Program-made: the position numbers and the translations under genes
Assembly (NCBI RefSeq): GCF_001277195.1
Contig: NZ_CP012268.1
Coordinates: 1,302,001-1,366,000 of the forward strand
Length of the DNA stretch: 64,000 nt
Direction: 5' to 3'
Origin: Cronobacter muytjensii ATCC 51329
Lineage (GTDB): Bacteria; Pseudomonadota; Gammaproteobacteria; Enterobacterales; Enterobacteriaceae
Part shown: positions 24,693-32,095 of the stretch, one piece after another
How the letters are laid out: the number at the start of each line of letters is the position of its first letter
How positions within the stretch are numbered: position 1 is the stretch's first letter
Notes under the pieces: generated by a model
The model's input: the letters and a program-made list of their open reading frames with translations, nothing else
Told to the model about the DNA's origin: nothing
Database searches by the model: none

Positions 24693-25274
24693 ATGACCGA
24701 CAAGAGCATTGTTCAGGAAGCCCGTGATATCCAGCTCGCCATGGAACTCATTACCCTTGGCGCACGTTTACAGATGCTGGAAAGTGAAACGCAACTTAGC
24801 CGCGGTAGACTCATTAAACTTTATAAAGAGCTGCGGGGCAGCCCGCCGCCAAAAGGTATGTTGCCCTTTTCCACGGACTGGTTCATGACCTGGGAACAGA
24901 ACATCCACGCCTCGATGTTCTGTAACGCCTGGCAGTATCTGCTGCGCACCGGGTTATGTTCAGGCGTTGACGCGGTTATCAAAGCGTACCGTCTGTACCT
25001 GGAGCAATGCCCGCAAGAAGACGATGCAGGCCCGCTGCTGGCGCTCACCCGCGCCTGGACGCTGGTTCGTTTCGTGGACAGCGGAATGCTTGAATTATCC
25101 CGTTGCAACAGCTGCGGCGGCAATTTTATTACCCATGCACACCAGCCGGTTGGCAGCTTCGCGTGCAGCCTGTGCCAACCGCCATCTCGCGCCGTAAAAA
25201 GACGTAAACTTTCGCGAGATGCTGCCGATATTATTCCACAACTGCTGGATGAACAGGTCGAACAGGCCGTTTAA
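24693..25274 (+). CDS. flhC: Flagellar master regulator subunit FlhC
   Basis: FlhC is the zinc-containing DNA-binding partner of FlhD. The 193-residue protein has the four-Cys zinc site as two CxxC pairs (CNSCGGNF ... CSLCQPP, about residues 138-160) and the N-terminal helix region RLQMLESETQLSRGRL. Length and sequence match E. coli. A strong terminator follows, separating flhDC from motA. Confidence 0.97.
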   Translation: MTDKSIVQEARDIQLAMELITLGARLQMLESETQLSRGRLIKLYKELRGSPPPKGMLPFSTDWFMTWEQNIHASMFCNAWQYLLRTGLCSGVDAVIKAYRLYLEQCPQEDDAGPLLALTRAWTLVRFVDSGMLELSRCNSCGGNFITHAHQPVGSFACSLCQPPSRAVKRRKLSRDAADIIPQLLDEQVEQAV

Positions 25275-25300
25275 CCGGATAGGTGTGGAAAACCACTCCA

Positions 25301-25332
25301 GCAGCGGCCCAAAAGGCCGCTGCTTTTTTTTT
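25301..25332 (+). terminator. Terminator of flhDC
   Basis: Perfect 9-bp stem GCAGCGGCC / GGCCGCTGC with a 5-base loop followed by nine T residues, 27 bases after flhC. Confidence 0.93.
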
Positions 25333-25405
25333 CCTAACTTAAACCGGCAACGTTTTCTGCTCACCTGAACGTCCTCGCCATAGCCAACAGCGGAAGGATG
25401 ATGTC

Positions 25406-26293
25406 GTGCTGATTTTAATAGGTTACCTGGTCATTCTGGGAACGGTTTTCGGTGGCTACATGATGACCGGAGGCCACCTTGGTGCACTCTATCAACCCGC
25501 CGAGTTAATTATTATCGGCGGAGCGGGTGTGGGTGCGTTTATCGTCGGTAATAACGGAAAAGCGATTAAGGCTACGGTGAAAGCGCTGCCGCTGCTGTTT
25601 CGCCGTTCCAAATACACCAAAAGTATGTACATGGATCTGATGGCGCTGCTGTATCGCCTGATGACCAAATCGCGCCAGCAGGGGATGTTCTCCCTGGAGC
25701 GCGATATCGAGAATCCGAAAGAGAGCGAGATCTTCACCAGCTACCCGCGCATTCTGGCGGACAACACCATGCTGGAATTCATTACCGATTATCTGCGCCT
25801 CATCATCAGCGGCAACATGAACACGTTTGAGATTGAAGCGCTGATGGACGAAGAGATCGAAACGCACGAAAGCGAAGCCGAAGTGCCGGCCAACAGCCTG
25901 GGGCTGATGGGCGACTCACTCCCGGCGTTCGGTATCGTCGCGGCGGTTATGGGCGTGGTGCACGCGCTGGCGTCTGCGGACCGTCCGGCGGCGGAGCTCG
26001 GCGCGTTGATCGCCCACGCGATGGTGGGGACGTTCCTCGGCATCCTGCTGGCTTACGGCTTTGTGTCGCCGCTCGCCACCGTGCTGCGCCAGAAGAGCGC
26101 CGAAACCACCAAGATGATGCAGTGCGTGAAAGTGACGCTGCTTTCCAGCCTTAACGGTTATGCGCCGCCGATCGCCGTCGAGTTTGGCCGTAAGACGCTC
26201 TACTCAAGCGAGCGTCCGTCCTTCACCGAGCTGGATGAACACGTTCGCGCGGTGAAATCGCCTAATCAGCAGCAGGTGACAGAAGACGCATGA
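25406..26293 (+). CDS. motA: Flagellar stator protein MotA
   Basis: MotA, with MotB, forms the proton channel that powers flagellar rotation. The 295-residue membrane protein has four hydrophobic segments, the rotor-contacting charged residues in the cytoplasmic loop (R90 and E98 in context SRQQGMFSLERDIE) and the proline-containing channel segments (GDSLPAFGIVAAVMG; YGFVSPLATVL). It begins with GTG at 25406, as in E. coli, and its end overlaps the motB ATG (ATGA). I see no clear sigma-28 promoter before it. Confidence 0.97.
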   Translation: MLILIGYLVILGTVFGGYMMTGGHLGALYQPAELIIIGGAGVGAFIVGNNGKAIKATVKALPLLFRRSKYTKSMYMDLMALLYRLMTKSRQQGMFSLERDIENPKESEIFTSYPRILADNTMLEFITDYLRLIISGNMNTFEIEALMDEEIETHESEAEVPANSLGLMGDSLPAFGIVAAVMGVVHALASADRPAAELGALIAHAMVGTFLGILLAYGFVSPLATVLRQKSAETTKMMQCVKVTLLSSLNGYAPPIAVEFGRKTLYSSERPSFTELDEHVRAVKSPNQQQVTEDA

Positions 26294-27219
26294 AAAACAG
26301 CAACCACCCCGTCGTTATCGTAAAAAAGCGCAAGCATAAAGGGCACGGCGGCGGTTCGCACGGCTCCTGGAAAATTGCTTACGCCGACTTTATGACCGCC
26401 ATGATGGCTTTCTTTCTGGTGATGTGGCTTATCTCCATCGCCAGTCCGAAAGAGCTGACGCAGATTGCGGAATATTTCCGCACGCCGCTGTCAGCCGCCA
26501 TCACCGGCGGGCAGCGTATCGCTGATAGCCAGAGCCCGATTCCGGGGGGTGGAGATGACGTCACGCAGTCGCAGGGCGAAGTGAAAAAAGCGCCGAACAT
26601 CGACGAGCTGAAAAAACGCATGGAGCAAAACCGGCTGAAAAAACTGCGCGGCGATCTGGATCAGCTGATCGAAGCCGACCCGAAACTGCGCGCGCTGCGT
26701 CCGCATCTGCGTATCGACCTGGTGCAGGAAGGGCTGCGCATTCAGATTATCGACAGCCAGAACCGGCCGATGTTTAAAACCGGCAGCGCCGAAGTGGAGC
26801 CCTACATGCGCGACATTCTGCGCGCTATCGCGCCGGTGCTGAACGGGATACCGAATAAAGTGAGCCTGTCAGGCCATACCGATGACTTCCCGTACGCCAA
26901 CGGCGAACGCGGTTACAGCAACTGGGAACTCTCGGCAGACCGCGCCAACGCGTCGCGTCGCGAGCTGGTTGTCGGCGGGCTTGATGATGGCAAAGTCCTG
27001 CGCGTGGTCGGCATGGCCGCCACGATGCGACTGGCGGAAAAAGGCGCGAATGAAGCCCTCAACCGCCGGATAAGTTTGCTGGTGCTCAACAAGCAGTCGG
27101 AAGATGCCATCGTGCATGAAAACGCCGAAAGCGAAAATGAGTCACTGAGCGTTTTACAACAACCGGGCGCCGTCCCCCCGGCCTCAAACCCAACACCGTC
27201 CGAACCGGTTACGAGGTGA
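26290..27219 (+). CDS. motB: Flagellar stator protein MotB
   Basis: MotB anchors the stator to peptidoglycan and carries the proton-binding aspartate, D33 here (KIAYADFMTAMMAFFLVMWL), at the start of its single membrane helix. The C-terminal OmpA-like domain is complete (SLSGHTDDFPY, LSADRANASRREL, VVGMAATMRL, NRRISLLVL). It is one residue longer than E. coli MotB. It overlaps motA by 4 bases and is followed 4 bases later by cheA. Confidence 0.97.
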   Translation: MKNSNHPVVIVKKRKHKGHGGGSHGSWKIAYADFMTAMMAFFLVMWLISIASPKELTQIAEYFRTPLSAAITGGQRIADSQSPIPGGGDDVTQSQGEVKKAPNIDELKKRMEQNRLKKLRGDLDQLIEADPKLRALRPHLRIDLVQEGLRIQIIDSQNRPMFKTGSAEVEPYMRDILRAIAPVLNGIPNKVSLSGHTDDFPYANGERGYSNWELSADRANASRRELVVGGLDDGKVLRVVGMAATMRLAEKGANEALNRRISLLVLNKQSEDAIVHENAESENESLSVLQQPGAVPPASNPTPSEPVTR

Positions 27220-27223
27220 TAGC

Positions 27224-29242
27224 GTGAGTATGGATATTAGCGATTTTTATCAGACATTTTTCGATGAGGCCGACGAACTGTTGGCCGACATGGAGCAGCA
27301 TTTGCTCGATCTGGTGCCCGAAGCGCCGGATGCCGAACAGCTAAATGCCATATTCCGCGCCGCGCACTCCATTAAGGGCGGAGCGGGGACCTTTGGCTTC
27401 ACCATCCTGCAGGAAACCACCCATCTGATGGAAAACCTGCTGGATGAAGCACGTCGGGGTGAAATGCAACTTAACACCGACATCATCAACCTGTTTTTGG
27501 AAACCAAAGATATTATGCAGGAACAGCTTGACGCTTATAAAAGCTCTCAGGAGCCGGACGCAGCCAGCTTTGAATATATCTGTCAGGCACTGCGTCAGCT
27601 GGCGCTCGAGGCCAAAGGCGAAGCGCCTGCGGCCGCGGCGAAACTCTCTGTTGTCGAAACAGAAACCGCAGCCCCAGCACCGGCCGCAACCACGGATGGC
27701 GGCAAGCTGCGCATCAAACTTGGCAAACTCAAAGGCAATGAGACCGAACTGTTGCAGGAAGAACTCGGCAACCTCGGCACCTTAAGCCAGATTGAGAAAG
27801 CGGACGATCACCTGATAGCGACGCTCGAAACCAGCGCCAGCGCGGATGACATCACCGCGGTGCTCTGCTTCGTCATCGAAATCGACCAGATTGAATTCCT
27901 GCCGCTGCCGGCCGCCGAGCCTGCGCCTGCCGCCCCGGCAGAGCCAGTGGTTCAGGCTGCGCCTGCGCCGACGGCACCGGTCGCCGCGCCGGTCGCCAAA
28001 GCGCCTGCCGCCAGCGCCCCGCGCGCCGAGCAGAACAAACCGGCCCGTGAAAAAGAAAACACCAGTATTCGCGTGGCGGTTGAGAAAGTCGACCAGCTCA
28101 TCAACCTCGTTGGCGAGTTGGTTATCACTCAGTCGATGCTTCAGCAGCGCTCCAACGAGCTTGATCCGGTCACTCACGGCGACCTGATCACCAGCATGAG
28201 TCAGTTACAACGTAACGCCCGCGATCTGCAGGAATCGGTCATGTCCATCCGTATGATGCCGATGGAATATGTCTTTAGCCGCTTCCCGCGTCTGGTGCGC
28301 GACCTGGCGAGCAAACTCGGCAAGCAGGTTGAACTGACGTTGCAGGGCAGCTCCACGGAACTCGACAAGAGCCTTATCGAACGCATTATCGACCCGTTAA
28401 CGCACCTTGTGCGTAACAGCCTCGACCACGGGATCGAATCGCCGGAAAAACGTGACGCCGCAGGCAAATCCCCGGTGGGCAACCTGATCCTCTCCGCAGA
28501 GCATCAGGGCGGCAACATCTGTATCGAAGTGACCGACGACGGCGCCGGCCTTAACCGCGAGCGTATCCTTGCCAAAGCGATGTCGCAGGGCATGGCCGTC
28601 AGCGAAAGCATGACCGATGACGAAGTGGGCATGCTCATTTTCGCCCCGGGCTTCTCCACGGCCGAACAGGTGACCGATGTGTCTGGTCGCGGCGTCGGCA
28701 TGGACGTGGTGAAACGTAATATTCAGGAGATGGGCGGCCATGTGGAAATCGCCTCCCGTCAGGGCCAGGGCACGACTATCCGTATCCTGCTGCCGCTGAC
28801 GCTGGCGATCCTCGACGGCATGTCGGTTAAGGTAAACGAAGAAGTCTTTATTCTGCCGTTGAACGCGGTAATGGAATCGCTGCAACCGCGTGAAGAAGAT
28901 CTGCATCCGCTGGCAGGCGGCGAGCGCGTACTGGAAGTGCGTGGCGAATATCTGCCGCTGGTGGAGTTGTGGAAAGTCTTTGATGTGCAAGGGGCCAAAA
29001 CCGAAGCGACGCAGGGCATTGTCGTTATCCTGCAAAGCGCCGGTCGCCGTTATGCACTGCTGGTCGATCAGCTGATTGGCCAGCACCAGGTGGTGGTGAA
29101 AAACCTTGAGAGTAACTATCGCAAGGTGCCGGGTATTTCGGCCGCCACGATTCTGGGCGATGGTAGCGTGGCGCTGATTGTCGATGTATCCGCGCTGCAA
29201 AGTTTAAACCGTGAGCAACGTATGGCGCAGACCGCCGCCTGA
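27224..29242 (+). CDS. cheA: Chemotaxis histidine kinase CheA
   Basis: CheA autophosphorylates when receptors lack attractant and passes phosphate to CheY and CheB. Of 672 residues, P1 holds H48 (AAHSIKGGAGTFGF), P2 binds CheY/CheB (about 160-230), a Pro/Ala-rich linker follows (about 230-275), then P3 dimerisation, P4 kinase with N-box (HLVRNSLDHGIE), G1 (DDGAGL) and G2 (GRGVGMDVV), and the CheW-like P5. It is about 18 residues longer than E. coli CheA, mainly in the Ala/Pro linker. GTG 27224 as in E. coli. Confidence 0.97.
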   Translation: MSMDISDFYQTFFDEADELLADMEQHLLDLVPEAPDAEQLNAIFRAAHSIKGGAGTFGFTILQETTHLMENLLDEARRGEMQLNTDIINLFLETKDIMQEQLDAYKSSQEPDAASFEYICQALRQLALEAKGEAPAAAAKLSVVETETAAPAPAATTDGGKLRIKLGKLKGNETELLQEELGNLGTLSQIEKADDHLIATLETSASADDITAVLCFVIEIDQIEFLPLPAAEPAPAAPAEPVVQAAPAPTAPVAAPVAKAPAASAPRAEQNKPAREKENTSIRVAVEKVDQLINLVGELVITQSMLQQRSNELDPVTHGDLITSMSQLQRNARDLQESVMSIRMMPMEYVFSRFPRLVRDLASKLGKQVELTLQGSSTELDKSLIERIIDPLTHLVRNSLDHGIESPEKRDAAGKSPVGNLILSAEHQGGNICIEVTDDGAGLNRERILAKAMSQGMAVSESMTDDEVGMLIFAPGFSTAEQVTDVSGRGVGMDVVKRNIQEMGGHVEIASRQGQGTTIRILLPLTLAILDGMSVKVNEEVFILPLNAVMESLQPREEDLHPLAGGERVLEVRGEYLPLVELWKVFDVQGAKTEATQGIVVILQSAGRRYALLVDQLIGQHQVVVKNLESNYRKVPGISAATILGDGSVALIVDVSALQSLNREQRMAQTAA

Positions 29243-29270
29243 AGCCACTATCGTAGAAAAGGTAAGTAAT

Positions 29271-29774
29271 ATGACCGGTATGAGCAACGTCACTAAACTG
29301 GCCGGCGAGCCGTCTGGCCAGGAGTTCCTGGTATTCACCCTGGGCGACGAAGAATATGGTATCGATATTCTCAAAGTGCAGGAAATTCGCGGTTACGATC
29401 AGGTAACCCGCATAGCGAACACGCCGTCTTTCATCAAAGGCGTCACTAACCTGCGCGGCGTGATCGTGCCTATCGTTGACCTGCGCGTGAAGTTTGAGCA
29501 GGGCGATGTGGAATATAACGAAAACACCGTGGTTATCGTACTGAACTTCGGCCAGCGTGTGGTGGGTATTGTGGTGGACGGCGTGTCTGACGTGCTGTCC
29601 CTCACCGCCGATCAGATTCGCCCGGCACCGGAATTCGCTGTGACGCTCTCCACAGAATACCTGACCGGCCTCGGCGCTATTGGCGAACGTATGCTGATTC
29701 TGGTACACATTGAGAAGCTGCTCAACAGTGAAGAAATGGAACTGATTGACAGCGCAACCGCCCGCGTGGCGTGA
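29271..29774 (+). CDS. cheW: Chemotaxis coupling protein CheW
   Basis: CheW bridges receptors and CheA in the signalling array. The 167-residue SH3-like protein (EFLVFTLGDEEYGIDILKVQEIRGY, GVTNLRGVIVPIVDLR, GIVVDGVSDVL) matches E. coli in length and sequence. I start at ATG 29271 by alignment; the frame is open 20 codons further into cheA. It ends the motAB-cheAW (mocha) operon and is followed at once by a strong terminator. Confidence 0.97.
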   Translation: MTGMSNVTKLAGEPSGQEFLVFTLGDEEYGIDILKVQEIRGYDQVTRIANTPSFIKGVTNLRGVIVPIVDLRVKFEQGDVEYNENTVVIVLNFGQRVVGIVVDGVSDVLSLTADQIRPAPEFAVTLSTEYLTGLGAIGERMLILVHIEKLLNSEEMELIDSATARVA

Positions 29775-29795
29775 CAACAAGAAAAGCAGTGGCAC

Positions 29796-29821
29796 GGGGC
29801 GCGAAAGCGCCCCTTTTTTTT
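29796..29821 (+). terminator. Terminator after cheW
   Basis: Stem GGGGCGC / GCGCCCC with GAAA loop and eight T residues, 22 bases past the cheW stop. It insulates the pilus genes from the motility operon. Confidence 0.95.
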
Positions 29822-30178
29822 GCTTTCGATCATCCGGCTGAACGCAAACCCAGGGCCGGGCTGCCTGTTATATGCCCGCCACCGGGGGGCATTTCACGGT
29901 TTACGCCCGTCCGTGGCGTGATGTAGATCACATAATGAGTAATATATCATTTGTTATTTACATTTAACGACCGCGACATATTTTTAAGCTTTTGATAATA
30001 AAACGTTTTCATCCCTTCTCACGGCTCATCACCGACACGTTTAACAACTTTTGTGATGTTTTGAAACATAAACTAAATTTCAGTTTAGCGTCTCGTCTGA
30101 CGTGCTGCGTTCCATGAGCAGGCCGCCATCCCGGCCAGGCAACGCGTCGATTCCGTTCTGAGTTTGAGGATAAACAAG
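29822..30178 (+). promoter_or_regulatory. Promoter region of the pilus operon, with CRP-like site
   Basis: This 357-base gene-free stretch shifts from GC-rich to strongly AT-rich at about 29930-30100. CGTGA-TGTAGA-TCACA (29917-29932) is a near-perfect CRP palindrome. Downstream are candidate -35/-10 elements TTTACA (29957-29962) and TATTTT (29979-29984). CRP activation with H-NS silencing is a reasonable inference for a horizontally acquired pilus operon. Confidence 0.55.
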
Positions 30179-30745
30179 ATGAAAACACGTCTTATTGCTG
30201 CTATTTTCGGTGCCGGCATGATGGTGACCGCGCCAGCCAGCCACGCGGTCACCAGCAGCGGGACTATCGGGGCAACCTTAACGCTGACTAATGGTTGCCT
30301 GATTAACGGCTCCCCGAGCCAGAATGGGATCAACTTCGGTACCCTGAACTTCGGGACCAGTCCGGCGACCTTCTCCACACTGACCACTCAGCTTACGGGC
30401 GCGGGCGGCGGCAACACCTTCTCCATCCAGTGCACCACGCCGGAATACACCGTTCAGATCACGGGCAGCACCAACCAGGCGCCGGGCACCATTGTCGGCA
30501 CGCCAGGCACACCAGGCCGTTATCTCATTAACACCACCAATACCGGGCAGGGCGTGGCCTACAGCCTCTACAGCGACAGCGCCTTCCAGAACGTTATCGC
30601 CAATAACACCGCCATTCCGGTCGCCTCTACCACTGGCGGGGTGGATAACTACACCATCTACGGCCGTATCCAGGGCGGCGGCAACAGCGTGACCGTGGTG
30701 CCGGGCACCTATACCGACACGATTAACGTCAGCGTGACCTACTAA
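30179..30745 (+). CDS. Spore coat U-domain pilin (major subunit, CsuA/B-like)
   Basis: A 188-residue secreted protein with a clear Sec signal peptide (MKTRLIAAIFGAGMMVTAP, cleavage near SHA|VTSSG) and a SCPU/Csu-type pilin domain: GTIGATLTLTNGCLINGS, NFGTLNFG, a disulfide Cys pair, and the C-terminal beta-strand motif GTYTDTINVSVTY used in donor-strand exchange. It is first in a five-gene archaic (Csu-class) chaperone-usher operon, so probably the main shaft pilin. ATG 30179 is chosen for the signal peptide and its GAGG site. Confidence 0.85.
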   Translation: MKTRLIAAIFGAGMMVTAPASHAVTSSGTIGATLTLTNGCLINGSPSQNGINFGTLNFGTSPATFSTLTTQLTGAGGGNTFSIQCTTPEYTVQITGSTNQAPGTIVGTPGTPGRYLINTTNTGQGVAYSLYSDSAFQNVIANNTAIPVASTTGGVDNYTIYGRIQGGGNSVTVVPGTYTDTINVSVTY

Positions 30746-30762
30746 GCGCCAGCAGGGCGGGC

Positions 30763-31320
30763 ATGAGGATGACGGGCAGCCGGGCGCGGCTGCCCCTGGA
30801 GAGCGCTGTGCGGCGAATTCAATGGAGTGCGATCGGTTTGATGCTTGCCCTTAGCGGCGCGGCGCACGCTATCACGACACAGTCGTTTCAGGTCAGCGCG
30901 ACCATCGCCGCCGGGTGCTCCGTAACGACCGGCAGCGGCGGCACATTTGGCACGCTGAACTTCGGCACCCGCAGCGGCGTGGAAAGCGCGCGCGTCAGCA
31001 CAAGCTTTGTCCCGTCCTCTTCACTGCTCCTCGCCTGCACGCCAGGCGTGGCGCTCAGCATGAGCATCGACGGCGGGCAGAACTACGGCTCCTCGGTGCG
31101 TAATCTGGTGCGCGGCGGCGGCACCGAACGGGTGCCGTATCGGCTTTACACGTCAAGCTCGCTGAATGCGGCGAGTGAAATCGGCGTCAATCAGGCGGTT
31201 TCCATCGCCTACAGCAACAGCAATAACATTTCGCTGCCGATTTTTGGCGCAGCGCAGCTTACGGGCTTCAGCCCCGCCGGAGCCTACACCGACAGGCTTA
31301 CGGTGACATTATCATGGTGA
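30763..31320 (+). CDS. Spore coat U-domain minor pilin
   Basis: A 185-residue second SCPU-domain pilin: FQVSATIAAGCSVTTGSGG, GTFGTLNFGTRSG, YGSSVRNLVRGGG, and the C-terminal GAYTDRLTVTLSW strand. The signal peptide is preceded by an unusually charged stretch of about 20 residues if the first ATG (30763) is used; a later start is possible, but I see no better ribosome site. It is 17 bases after the first pilin. Probably a minor or adaptor subunit between shaft and tip. Confidence 0.8.
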   Translation: MRMTGSRARLPLESAVRRIQWSAIGLMLALSGAAHAITTQSFQVSATIAAGCSVTTGSGGTFGTLNFGTRSGVESARVSTSFVPSSSLLLACTPGVALSMSIDGGQNYGSSVRNLVRGGGTERVPYRLYTSSSLNAASEIGVNQAVSIAYSNSNNISLPIFGAAQLTGFSPAGAYTDRLTVTLSW

Positions 31321-31339
31321 TACAGGGAGAGCAGACACG

Positions 31340-32095
31340 ATGCATCTCGCAACGTCTCTCAGGCGGTCCGGACTGGCCGCCGCGTTTTGGCTGATGACAG
31401 GCAGCGCCTGGGCGGCCGGCAATATGCTTATCTGGCCCATCGATCCTTACCTCGCGGCGGACGACAACGCAGCGGAATTGTGGATACAGAATCAGGGTGC
31501 CACGCCAATGACGATGCAGGTGCGCATCGTGCGCTGGCGTCAGGAAGGCGGCAACGAGCGTTACCAGCAACAGCAGGATGTGGTGGCAAGCCCGCCTATC
31601 GTGCGCATCGACGGCAATAAGAAACAGCTCATCCGCCTGATCCGTCAGGCCGCAATCCCGGCGGGCGTCGAGCAGGCGTATCGCATCGTGGTGGATGAAA
31701 TTCCTCAGCCCACCGAGCCTGGCAAACCGCAGCTGGGGCTGAAACTGCAAATGCGCTATTCGATTCCGCTCTTCGCCTACGGGCAGGGTGTCGCCACCCA
31801 GCGCGCGGGCGCGCATCACGCGTTTTTGCAGCCAGAGAATCTGTCGTGGCGGGTGGTCAGGGATAATGGCCAGCCGGCCATTGAAATCACCAACCGCGAT
31901 CAGATCCACGCCCGCATCAGCAAAGTGACGATACAGCAGGGCGGCCAGCGGCGCACGCTGGCGGAAGGATTGCTGGGCTATGTGCTGCCCGGCCAGACGC
32001 GCGTATTCCCGCTGCCCGCAGGCATGCCGCAGCCGACCCAGCTTAGCGCCTCCGTTAATGCCCGTGAGGCGAAATGGCAAGCCGCCGCCCGGTAA
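31340..32095 (+). CDS. Pilus periplasmic chaperone (CsuC-like)
   Basis: A 251-residue PapD-like chaperone with signal peptide (cleavage near AWA|AGNMLIWP). Family features include the first Ig domain strand NAAELWIQNQGATPMTMQVRIVRW, the long F1-G1 region, and the subunit-anchoring basic residue in KKQLIRLIRQ. The second domain is about 150-245. It delivers folded subunits to the usher. The end overlaps the usher start by 22 bases, implying coupled translation. Confidence 0.88.
   Translation: MHLATSLRRSGLAAAFWLMTGSAWAAGNMLIWPIDPYLAADDNAAELWIQNQGATPMTMQVRIVRWRQEGGNERYQQQQDVVASPPIVRIDGNKKQLIRLIRQAAIPAGVEQAYRIVVDEIPQPTEPGKPQLGLKLQMRYSIPLFAYGQGVATQRAGAHHAFLQPENLSWRVVRDNGQPAIEITNRDQIHARISKVTIQQGGQRRTLAEGLLGYVLPGQTRVFPLPAGMPQPTQLSASVNAREAKWQAAAR

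Noticed and set aside
25275..25405. Sigma-28 promoter of motA
   Set aside because: TAAACC at about 25339 could be a -35-like word but no GCCGATAA lies at the right distance. I do not annotate it, although such a promoter is expected from E. coli.
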